Shown piece after piece: positions 1 through 7,609 of a stretch of 52,431 nt of DNA. Under the pieces are notes generated by a model, which was given only the letters and a program-made list of their open reading frames with translations, searched no databases and was not told where the DNA came from. Position 1 is the first letter of the stretch. Each line of letters starts with the position of its first letter. Made by a program: the position numbers and the translations under genes. Source of the stretch: Bifidobacterium breve (lineage in GTDB: Bacteria > Bacteroidota > Bacteroidia > Flavobacteriales > Flavobacteriaceae); contig CALPIE020000003.1 in assembly GCA_943323545.2 (NCBI GenBank), positions 1 to 52,431 of the forward strand, given 5' to 3'.

Positions 1-79
1 AAAAAAAGAAACGGAGAAAATCGTTTTAAAGAAACTATAATATTAGCCAAAATCATCCCAACTCGAAATTACATTAATA

Positions 80-107
80 TTTGTCAAAGTTCAAAACTTT
101 GACAAAG
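80..107. repeat. REP-like palindrome upstream of RAYT
   Basis: TTGTCAAAGT-TCAAA-ACTTTGACAA, perfect 10-bp arms (81-90 / 96-105). Confidence 0.85.
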
Positions 108-150
108 GTTTAAAGGGTAAAATAGAAAAGTGTTTAAATTAAAAATAACA

Positions 151-774
151 ATGAACATAAGAAATGAAATTTTAGAACCAGATGCTTTTTATCACATTTA
201 TAACAGAGGTATAAACAGTGAAAAAATATTTGATACTGAAGAAAATTATTTGTTCTTTTTGTTGAAATTTAAAATATATTTAAATCCTGTTTGCGATGTA
301 TTTGCTTATTGTTTAATGCCAAATCATTTTCATTTTTTAATAAAAGTGAAGTCTGAAATTGAGATAAACACTTTTGCCAAAGTTTTGAACTTTGACAAAA
401 AGGATATAACTAAACAAGAAAAAGGACTTCACTCTTTTGATTCAATAGTGAGCAAACAAATGGGAAAATTTGTAAGTAGTTACAGTCAGGCTTATAACAA
501 AGTTACCAATAGACACGGCGCATTATTAGAATCTCCATTTAAAAGAAAACGGGTGGAAAATGAAGAGTATTTACGAAATTTAATTATTTACATTCATTTG
601 AATCCGATAGATATTAAGAAAAATTTTGAGAGTTATATTTTCTCATCATATAAAGCAATCCTGTCTAAAGTTAAAACGAATCTGAAACGTGAAGAAACGA
701 TTACCGTTTTTGGGGATATAGATAATTTTATTTATTTGCATAATTACCCACCTAAATTTGATTTTAAATTTTAA
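151..774 (+). mobile_element. REP-associated tyrosine transposase (RAYT, IS200-like Y1/HUH family)
   Basis: ORF has the HUH motif in 'LMPNHFHFLIKV' and the typical 'PFKRKRVENEEYLRNLIIYIHLNPI' C-terminal motif. ORF track starts at GTG 130; ATG at 151 is the more likely start. Flanked by matching palindromes. Confidence 0.9.
372..400. repeat. REP-like palindrome inside the RAYT coding sequence
   Basis: TTTTGCCAAAGTT TTG AACTTTGACAAAA, one mismatch between arms; same motif as the flanking palindromes. Confidence 0.75.
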
Positions 775-780
775 TTACAA

Positions 781-811
781 CCTTTGTCAAAGTTTTAAAC
801 TTTGACAAAGG
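781..811. repeat. REP-like palindrome downstream of RAYT
   Basis: CCTTTGTCAAAGTTT-T-AAACTTTGACAAAGG, perfect 15-bp arms. Confidence 0.9.
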
Positions 812-829
812 AGTTTAAGAAACTATAAC

Positions 830-1156
830 ATGAACCTAAAAAATTCCCAACTCGAAGTCGACAATTGGATAAAAAACCACGGTGTTCGTTATTTCAATGA
901 GTTAACCAACATGGCGCAACTCACTGAAGAAGTCGGCGAAGTAGCCCGAATTATAGCACGTCGTTACGGAGAACAATCCGAAAAAGAAAGCGATAAAAAC
1001 AAAGACCTTGGCGAAGAACTCGCCGATGTAGTTTTTGTAGTTTTGTGTTTGGCCAACCAAACCGGAATAGATTTACAATCGGCTTTCGATAAAAAAATGG
1101 AACTGAAAACCAACCGAGATCACGACCGCCATCAAAATAATGATAAATTGAAATAA
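830..1156 (+). CDS. MazG-like nucleotide pyrophosphohydrolase
   Basis: 108 aa with 'LTEEVGEVARI...DLGEELADVVFVVLCLAN', MazG-like EExxE...ExxD arrangement. Confidence 0.85.
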   Translation: MNLKNSQLEVDNWIKNHGVRYFNELTNMAQLTEEVGEVARIIARRYGEQSEKESDKNKDLGEELADVVFVVLCLANQTGIDLQSAFDKKMELKTNRDHDRHQNNDKLK

Positions 1157-1163
1157 GTTGGAA

Positions 1164-1202
1164 ACACTCTGTGCTCTCTGTGCTCTTCCGTGCATCTCTG
1201 TG
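1164..1202. repeat. CTCTGTG-type imperfect tandem repeat (about 9-10 bp period)
   Basis: ctctgtg/ctctctgtg/ctcttccgtg/catctctgtg just upstream of aroA. Confidence 0.7.
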
Positions 1203-1235
1203 AAATAAAAAAAGAATCCTTAGGTGAATAATAAA

Positions 1236-2513
1236 ATGAATTTACTTTTAAAACATGCTATAGTTAACCAACAATCAACAATTAAAATTACAGGTTCCAA
1301 ATCAGAAACCAACCGATTGTTATTGTTACAAGCACTATATCCAAACATCACTTTAGAAAACACATCTAATTCGGATGATTCGCAAGTGATGATTCAAGCG
1401 TTGAAAAGTCAAGATGCGTTAATCGATGTGCATCACGCCGGAACAACCATGCGTTTTCTTACCGCTTTTTTTGCTATTCAAGAAGGTCGCGAAGTAACGC
1501 TTACAGGGTCTAATCGAATGAAAGAACGTCCAATTAAAATCCTTGTCGATGCTTTGCGGCAACTCGGAGCTGAAATTGGCTACGAAGAGAAAGACGGATT
1601 TCCACCACTAAAAATTATCGGAAAAAAACTGACACAAAATAAAGTGTCACTTCCTGCAAATGTTAGCAGTCAATACATTTCAGCACTTTTGTTAATCGCT
1701 CCAAAATTAGAAAACGGTTTAGAACTAACACTTGAAGGCGAAATTACCTCCATTCCCTACATCAAAATGACATTGGCATTACTCAATGAAATCGGAGTAA
1801 AAACCTCATTTGTAAACAACAAAGTTCATGTTAACCGACAACCAACAACCAACAACCGACAACCAATAACAATAGAATCTGATTGGTCATCTGCATCCTA
1901 TTTTTATTCCATAATCGCTTTATCCCAAATCGGAACACAAATCACACTTTCTAGCTACAAACAAAATAGTTTGCAAGGTGATTCCGTTTTGGAAGAAATC
2001 TATAAAGACTTCGGAGTTGAGACTACATTCACAGATAATACTATTTTAATTAAAAAGGTGAATAATTATCAATTATCAACGGTTAATTATCAATTAAATA
2101 ACGCGCCAGACATTGCCCAAACCATAGCTGTAACGTGTTTCGGATTGGGAATTGGATGTCATTTAACAGGATTACATACTTTAAAAATTAAAGAAACCGA
2201 TCGATTACAAGCATTGAAAAATGAACTTGAAAAACTCGGAGCAAATGTTACTATTAGTAATGATAGTTTAATATTGAAAACTTATTCCCCTCCTTTGGAG
2301 GGGTGCCCGCAGGGCGGGGTGGTAGAAATCTCAACCTACCAAGACCACCGCATGGCAATGGCTTTTGCGCCTTTAGCTTTAAAAACGTCATTAATAATTG
2401 AAGATGCTGAAGTAGTTTCTAAATCGTATCCTACCTTTTGGGACGATTTAAAAACGATTGGTTTTAGGTTCGCTCCGTTTGGCGAAGCCTCAGGTCAAAT
2501 AGAAACACATTAA
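1236..2513 (+). CDS. aroA: 3-phosphoshikimate 1-carboxyvinyltransferase (EPSP synthase)
   Basis: Motifs 'AGTTMRFLTAFFA', 'GSNRMKERPI', 'ESDWSSASYFY', 'LKIKETDRL', 'TYQDHRMAMAFAPLAL'. ORF track starts at GTG 1224; ATG at 1236. Confidence 0.93.
   Translation: MNLLLKHAIVNQQSTIKITGSKSETNRLLLLQALYPNITLENTSNSDDSQVMIQALKSQDALIDVHHAGTTMRFLTAFFAIQEGREVTLTGSNRMKERPIKILVDALRQLGAEIGYEEKDGFPPLKIIGKKLTQNKVSLPANVSSQYISALLLIAPKLENGLELTLEGEITSIPYIKMTLALLNEIGVKTSFVNNKVHVNRQPTTNNRQPITIESDWSSASYFYSIIALSQIGTQITLSSYKQNSLQGDSVLEEIYKDFGVETTFTDNTILIKKVNNYQLSTVNYQLNNAPDIAQTIAVTCFGLGIGCHLTGLHTLKIKETDRLQALKNELEKLGANVTISNDSLILKTYSPPLEGCPQGGVVEISTYQDHRMAMAFAPLALKTSLIIEDAEVVSKSYPTFWDDLKTIGFRFAPFGEASGQIETH
1833..1867 (+). 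repeat. Intragenic heptanucleotide repeat (AACCRAC x5) inside aroA
   Basis: aaccgac aaccaac aaccaac aaccgac aaccaat in exact 7-bp register. Confidence 0.9.
2064..2098 (+). repeat. Intragenic heptanucleotide repeat (AATTATC) inside aroA
   Basis: aattatc aattatc aacggtt aattatc aattaaa, 7-bp register. Confidence 0.75.
2287..2322. repeat. CCCCTCC palindromic repeat inserted in frame in aroA
   Basis: cccctcc-ttt-ggagggg then gccc-gca-gggc; near-identical 36-bp copy at 35446-35481. Confidence 0.9.
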
Positions 2514-2567
2514 AAAACTTCGCCACTTACTGTCTTTGCGGTAAAACTAAAAATAAACGTTAAAACA

Positions 2568-2600
2568 CTTGACATCGCCTATCTCACAATCGTATATTTG
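2568..2600 (+). promoter_or_regulatory. Candidate Bacteroidota promoter for queA
   Basis: cTTGac at 2568 and TATATTTG at 2593-2600 (TTG-N21-TANNTTTG). Confidence 0.4.
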
Positions 2601-2663
2601 CCCGCGTTTAAAAAGCTCACAATACGTAACTTTCTAAACGCTTAAACTTCTAAACCTTTTTAA

Positions 2664-3713
2664 ATGAAATTATCTCATTTCCAATTCAATTTACCAACCG
2701 AATTATTAGCTGAATTTCCTGCCGAAAACCGTGACGAATCTCGTTTAATGGTAATCGATCGTAAAAAAGGAACCATCGAACACAAAATGTTTAAAGACAT
2801 CATAAATTATTTTGATGATGGCGATGTTATGGTAATTAATAACACCAAAGTATTTCCAGCTAGAATGTTTGGCAATAAAGAAAAAACTGGAGCCAGAATC
2901 GAAGTATTTTTATTAAGAGAGTTAAACGCTGAGCAACGCCTTTGGGATGTGCTTGTAGATCCAGCTCGAAAAATCAGAATTGGAAATAAATTGTATTTTG
3001 GTGACGACGATTCATTAGTTGCTGAGGTAATTGACAATACCACTTCACGTGGAAGAACATTGCGTTTTCTATATGATGGTTCGTATGAAGAATTCCGTAA
3101 AAAATTGACAGAACTTGGCGAAACTCCAATCCCAAAATACATCAATCGTGAAGTAACACCAGAAGATGCAGAGCGTTACCAAACTATTTATGCTAAAGAA
3201 GAAGGCGCTGTAGCAGCACCAACTGCTGGATTGCATTTCTCAAAACATTTATTGAAAAAACTTGAAATTAAAGGAATAGATTTCGCCGAAGTAACCCTTC
3301 ACGTAGGCTTAGGAACTTTTAATCCAGTTGAAGTTGAAGATTTATCTAAACATAAAATGGATTCAGAAGAATTGAAAATAAATCAATTGGCTTGTGATAT
3401 TGTAAATAATGCAAAATTAAAAAAGAAAAGAATTTGTTGTATAGGTACTACTTCTATGCGCGCTATAGAAAGTTCTGTTTCCTCTCAACGTACTTTAAAT
3501 CCGTTTGACGGATGGACAAATAAATTTATTTTTCCTCCCCATGATTTTAGTATTGCCGACTGTATGGTAACCAATTTTCATACGCCTAAATCAACTTTGT
3601 TAATGATGATTTCTGCATTTTGTGGACATGATTTAATGAAAAAAGCTTACGAAGAAGCTATCAAAGAAAAATACAAGTTCTATTCGTATGGTGACGCCAT
3701 GTTGATTTTGTAA
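2664..3713 (+). CDS. queA: S-adenosylmethionine:tRNA ribosyltransferase-isomerase
   Basis: Full-length QueA-like sequence: '[33 protein letters not shown]', '[11 protein letters not shown]', '[15 protein letters not shown]', '[13 protein letters not shown]', '[20 protein letters not shown]'. Confidence 0.95.
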   Translation: MKLSHFQFNLPTELLAEFPAENRDESRLMVIDRKKGTIEHKMFKDIINYFDDGDVMVINNTKVFPARMFGNKEKTGARIEVFLLRELNAEQRLWDVLVDPARKIRIGNKLYFGDDDSLVAEVIDNTTSRGRTLRFLYDGSYEEFRKKLTELGETPIPKYINREVTPEDAERYQTIYAKEEGAVAAPTAGLHFSKHLLKKLEIKGIDFAEVTLHVGLGTFNPVEVEDLSKHKMDSEELKINQLACDIVNNAKLKKKRICCIGTTSMRAIESSVSSQRTLNPFDGWTNKFIFPPHDFSIADCMVTNFHTPKSTLLMMISAFCGHDLMKKAYEEAIKEKYKFYSYGDAMLIL

Positions 3714-3737
3714 GTCAAAAGTCGAAAGTAAAAAGTC

Positions 3738-3770
3738 AAAAATCCCGTCAGCTATGATGGGATTTTTGGT
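3738..3770 (+). terminator. Rho-independent terminator candidate after queA
   Basis: AAAAATCCC - loop - GGGATTTTT followed by a T-rich stretch. Confidence 0.65.
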
Positions 3771-3819
3771 TTTATGAGGTACGAAATAATCAGAAGCGAA
3801 TGGCTTGGGTATCCTTGGT

Positions 3820-3902
3820 TTCCGTTTTCCTGCTTTTCGTTTCAATATCTTTGTCAAAGTTTAAAACTTCGACAAAGATGATTTCCACTACAATCAGGGC
3901 TA
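3820..3902. repeat. Composite dispersed element, copy B (conserved ends with RAYT-type palindrome core)
   Basis: Left end 'tcctgcttttcgtttcaatatct', core TTGTCAAAGTTTAAAACTTCGACAA (3851-3875), right end 'gatttccactacaatcagggcta'; ends match the elements at 43101-43196 and 52014-52110. Confidence 0.7.
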
Positions 3903-3940
3903 AATAGTAATCGTCTTGCACAAAATCAAATTGCTCTCTA

Positions 3941-3970
3941 AAACTCTGTGCTCCTCTGTGAATCTCTGTG
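3941..3970 (+). repeat. Decanucleotide repeat NNNCTCTGTG x3 upstream of kynU
   Basis: aaactctgtg ctcctctgtg aatctctgtg in exact 10-bp register, ending 13 nt before a TATTTTTG box. Confidence 0.8.
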
Positions 3971-3983
3971 TAATTTTTTTCCC

Positions 3984-3991
3984 TATTTTTG
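3984..3991 (+). promoter_or_regulatory. Candidate -7 box (TATTTTTG) for kynU
   Basis: Matches TANNTTTG 20 nt before the probable ATG at 4012. Confidence 0.35.
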
Positions 3992-4011
3992 CTTACAAAA
4001 TAAACCCAAAA

Positions 4012-5286
4012 ATGACATTTCAAAATTCCATAGAATTCGCACAACAACTCGACAATCAAGACGAATTGCAACACTATCGTGACCAATTTATTTTTCCACA
4101 ACACAACGGAAAAGAAGTTATTTATTTCACAGGAAATTCACTTGGATTACAACCAAAAAGTGCCAAAACCTTCATTGATGAAGTCATGAACGATTGGGCA
4201 AATTTAGCGGTGGAAGGACATTTTTATGCCGAAAAACCTTGGTGGGACTATCACGAACGTTTTGCACAACCTTTAGCTAAAATAATTGGTTCAAAACCTT
4301 CTGAAGTAACCGTTATGAATACGCTAACAGTGAATTTGCATTTACTGATGGTGTCCTTTTATCGTCCAACAAAAACCAGATATAAAATAATTTGTGAAGA
4401 AAAAGCATTTCCTTCCGACCAATATATGTTTCAATCACAAGTCATACACCATGGTTTTAAACCCGAAGATGCGATTGTTGAAATTAAAAGAAGAAAAGGA
4501 GAACACAACATACGTTTAGAAGATATAATAGCGAAAATTAACGAGGTGGGTGACGAATTAGCTCTAGTTCTTTTTGGTGGCGTAAATTATTACACCGGAC
4601 AAGTGTTTGATATGGAGGCCATCACTAAAGCCGGACATAATGTAGGAGCCATTGTTGGTTTCGATTTGGCTCACGCCGCCGGAAATATCAAGTTAGAACT
4701 CCACAATTGGAACGTAGATTTTGCAGCTTGGTGCTCCTATAAATACATGAATTCCGGGCCAGGTAATGCATCAGGATGTTTCATAAACGAAAAACACCAC
4801 CATACTAATTTACCTCGTTTTGCTGGTTGGTGGGGACACAATAAAGAACGTCGTTTTAAAATGGAATCCACTTTTGATCCAGTACATGGCGCTGATGGAT
4901 GGCAAATAAGCAATTTACCAATTTTATCTTTAGCGCCGTATTTGGCTTCAGTTGAAATGTTTGCCGAAGTCGGAATGGAAAAACTGATAAAAAAACGAAA
5001 TCAAATCACTGCTTATTTAGAATTCATTCTCCATGAAATAGACAAAGAAGTGGAGAGTTCTTTTGAGATAATAACTCCGAGTAATCAAGAAGAAAGAGCC
5101 TGTCAATTATCGGTTTTCCTTCACGGAGAAGGCAGAAGTTTATTTGATTATCTGATGAAAAACGGCGTAATTACCGATTGGCGTGAACCTAATGTTATTC
5201 GATTAGCGCCAGTTCCTTTGTACACTTCTTATGTTGATATGTATAATTTCGGACAGATTTTAAAAGCCGGAATTGTAAAAATCTAA
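4012..5286 (+). CDS. kynU: Kynureninase
   Basis: PLP-dependent fold; 'FTGNSLGLQPKSA', 'FDLAHAAGNIKLELHNWNVDFAAWCSYKYMNSGPGN', 'FAGWWGHN'. ORF track starts at 3916, but the N-terminal 32 aa read through the upstream repeat; ATG 4012 is preferred. Confidence 0.93.
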   Translation: MTFQNSIEFAQQLDNQDELQHYRDQFIFPQHNGKEVIYFTGNSLGLQPKSAKTFIDEVMNDWANLAVEGHFYAEKPWWDYHERFAQPLAKIIGSKPSEVTVMNTLTVNLHLLMVSFYRPTKTRYKIICEEKAFPSDQYMFQSQVIHHGFKPEDAIVEIKRRKGEHNIRLEDIIAKINEVGDELALVLFGGVNYYTGQVFDMEAITKAGHNVGAIVGFDLAHAAGNIKLELHNWNVDFAAWCSYKYMNSGPGNASGCFINEKHHHTNLPRFAGWWGHNKERRFKMESTFDPVHGADGWQISNLPILSLAPYLASVEMFAEVGMEKLIKKRNQITAYLEFILHEIDKEVESSFEIITPSNQEERACQLSVFLHGEGRSLFDYLMKNGVITDWREPNVIRLAPVPLYTSYVDMYNFGQILKAGIVKI

Positions 5287-5363
5287 AGTTATTAAAAGCA
5301 ACAATTTCATCTATTTTCCAATATAATAAAAGTATTCTTTAAATTAAGAAGCTATTTAAGACA

Positions 5364-6452
5364 ATGACAAAACAAGAAATCATACAAAACTTCGACCCAA
5401 GTCAACCTGGACTTGCAGATGCCACCATATTCGGTTTACCATTTTCCGCCGAGCAATCCGAAATTATTATTATTCCAGTGCCTTGGGAAGTAACTGTAAG
5501 TTATGGATCTGGCGCTTCAGATGGACCACAAGCTATTCTCGATGCTTCATTTCAAGTCGATTTAAATCATCAAGATTTTCCAGAATTATGGAAACTCGGA
5601 ATGTTTTATGCTGAAATCCCTAAGGAATGGAAATCCAATTCAGATAAAAACAAAGCACTTGCACAACCCATAATAGAAGCGCTTGAAGCGGGTCAAGACC
5701 TTAACAATCATTCCAATTTGTTAAACGATTTAGCAACTATTAATAGTGTATGCAGCGACTTACATCATCAAGTAAAAGAAACTGTTCTCTATTGGATGAA
5801 CCAAGGCAAAAAAGTAGTGTTATTAGGCGGAGATCATTCAACACCATTAGGATATTATGAAGCTTTGGCAACAAAATACGATAACTTCGGAATTTTACAT
5901 CTTGATGCACATATGGATTTGCGAATTGCCTATGAAGGATTTACCTATTCTCATGCTTCTATAATGTACAATGCATTACAAATTCCACAAATCTCTAAAA
6001 TTGTACAAGTCGGAATCCGAGATTTCTGTGAACAAGAAGTAGCTGTTGTAAAAAATGAAAAAGGTAGGGTTTTAATTAACACCGATTCTGATTTAAAAAA
6101 GGAAACCTTTGAAGGCAAAACTTGGCAACAGCAATGTGATACTATTATTACTTCACTTCCACAAAGAGTTTGTATTAGTTTTGATGTTGATGGCATGTAT
6201 CCTTGGTATTGTCCAAATACTGGAACGCCAGTTCCTGGTGGATTTTCTTTTGAACAAGCTACTTATTTATTCAACAAATTAGCCGAAAGTGGCAAAGAAA
6301 TTATTGGTTTCGATTTGGTAGAAGTAGCGCCAGGTGATAACGACGATTGGGACGGAAACGTTGGCGCCCGAATGTTATTTCACATGTGTGGGGTTTTGGC
6401 GAAAAACAACGGACTTAATGTTGGACAAAAAATTGATTTTAAAAGAGTATAA
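5364..6452 (+). CDS. Ureohydrolase (arginase/agmatinase/formimidoylglutamase) family protein
   Basis: 'GGDHSTPLGYYEAL', 'LHLDAHMDLR', 'SFDVDGMYPWYCPNTGTPVPGG' metal-binding motifs. Confidence 0.85.
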   Translation: MTKQEIIQNFDPSQPGLADATIFGLPFSAEQSEIIIIPVPWEVTVSYGSGASDGPQAILDASFQVDLNHQDFPELWKLGMFYAEIPKEWKSNSDKNKALAQPIIEALEAGQDLNNHSNLLNDLATINSVCSDLHHQVKETVLYWMNQGKKVVLLGGDHSTPLGYYEALATKYDNFGILHLDAHMDLRIAYEGFTYSHASIMYNALQIPQISKIVQVGIRDFCEQEVAVVKNEKGRVLINTDSDLKKETFEGKTWQQQCDTIITSLPQRVCISFDVDGMYPWYCPNTGTPVPGGFSFEQATYLFNKLAESGKEIIGFDLVEVAPGDNDDWDGNVGARMLFHMCGVLAKNNGLNVGQKIDFKRV

Positions 6453-6456
6453 AAAA

Positions 6457-6500
6457 AGAGTGTTAAGTATATTTAAATTACTTAACACTCTTATAAAATA
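6457..6500. terminator. Bidirectional terminator hairpin between convergent genes
   Basis: AAGAGTGTTAAG (6457-6468) / CTTAACACTCTT (6481-6492) with A/T tracts on both sides. Confidence 0.8.
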
Positions 6501-6510
6501 AAAAAATACT

Positions 6511-7314
6511 TTAGTTTTTTACTATTTTTTTAGTAGTAGTTTCTCCATTTGCAGTAATAATATTTACTAAATAATTACCAGGACTTAAATCTGATAAATC
6601 AATAGAATTGGTATTTGAATAAGTTTTTAAAACATTTCCTAACATCCCAATTACTTTTACAGATTCAATAGCATCATTAGATTCAATTGTTACTAGACCT
6701 GTTGTTGGATTAGGGTAAACAGTTTTATTTTGTGAATCAAAAGTTATGTTACTTAAAGTTCCTTGAACACTTACAGTATCCAAAAACCAATTATCACCAT
6801 CATCTTGCGACATTTTAAATGCAATATATATTTGTTGACCAGAATAAGCACTCAAACTTACAGTTTTTAAATCTGCAGCTGCCATAGGTGTTGTAGTTAA
6901 TAAAAAATCAGATTCTGCAAAAGTAGCCTCAGTAGTAAAACTTGATATTGATGTTTGTGAAGTAGTTGAAACTAGTATTTCATAAACAGTTCCATATGCT
7001 GCAGTATATTGCTGATTCGCATAAAATCTCAACGATGCATTAGTATAGTTAGTTAAATTAATTAAAGGCGTAACCAACCAATCTTCATTTACACCACCAG
7101 TGGTAGCTTCATATCTTACAAATGCAATATTAGCACCCGAATTAGCTCTTGGACTAGCTATAAATGTCCAGTCAAATGCAGTACCTAAACCATTGGCACC
7201 TCTAAAAGAAGTCCAACCTGCAGGTATAGTCAGTCCTGCATCAAAATTTTCAGAAAATTGTCCGTAACTAAAAGTAGTTAAAGCAATCATAAATAAAGAG
7301 TAGATTTTTTTCAT
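6511..7314 (-). CDS. Secreted T9SS type A sorting domain protein with choice-of-anchor/cleaved-adhesin-like domain
   Basis: Signal peptide; 'NEDWLVTPLINL' core; C-terminal 'VYPNPTTGLVTIES...LSPGNYLVNIITANGETTTKKIVKN'. Confidence 0.85.
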   Translation of the reverse strand: MKKIYSLFMIALTTFSYGQFSENFDAGLTIPAGWTSFRGANGLGTAFDWTFIASPRANSGANIAFVRYEATTGGVNEDWLVTPLINLTNYTNASLRFYANQQYTAAYGTVYEILVSTTSQTSISSFTTEATFAESDFLLTTTPMAAADLKTVSLSAYSGQQIYIAFKMSQDDGDNWFLDTVSVQGTLSNITFDSQNKTVYPNPTTGLVTIESNDAIESVKVIGMLGNVLKTYSNTNSIDLSDLSPGNYLVNIITANGETTTKKIVKN

Positions 7315-7587
7315 AAGTTAATTGTTTTTAAGGTTAAATAAATAAATTTTAGGTTATTTCTATGTAGAATTACAATTTATAAAGCAAATATAATGATTTT
7401 ATTTAAAAACAAATTAAAATCACATAAAGCACTTATTTTTTATTTTATAATTATAATCTTGATTTTGAATTAATTATAATTTATTTTTTTAACTATTTTT
7501 TTTGTTTTTTTTTAATTTGTATTGTGTTGAATCGAAATAAAATAGTTACCTTATTGTTTTATTTGAAATTAGTATAAACGATATTTT

Positions 7588-7595
7588 TATATTTG
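7588..7595 (+). promoter_or_regulatory. Candidate -7 box (TATATTTG) for the acylase gene
   Basis: TTTG at 7562-7565, N22, TATATTTG. Confidence 0.35.
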
Positions 7596-7609
7596 ATAAA
7601 TTAATTTAA

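Noticed and set aside
1833-2510. aroA as a pseudogene because of repeat insertions
   Set aside because: The frame is open and all main catalytic motifs are present, so inactivation cannot be claimed.
2807-3145. Antisense ORFs overlapping queA, kynU, paaZ, alaS and other genes (many in the track)
   Set aside because: They lie opposite strongly recognisable genes, show no family resemblance, and are expected by-products of coding bias.
3916-4011. 32-aa N-terminal extension of kynureninase in the ORF track
   Set aside because: It translates the CTCTGTG repeat and the promoter-like region; ATG 4012 fits the family start.
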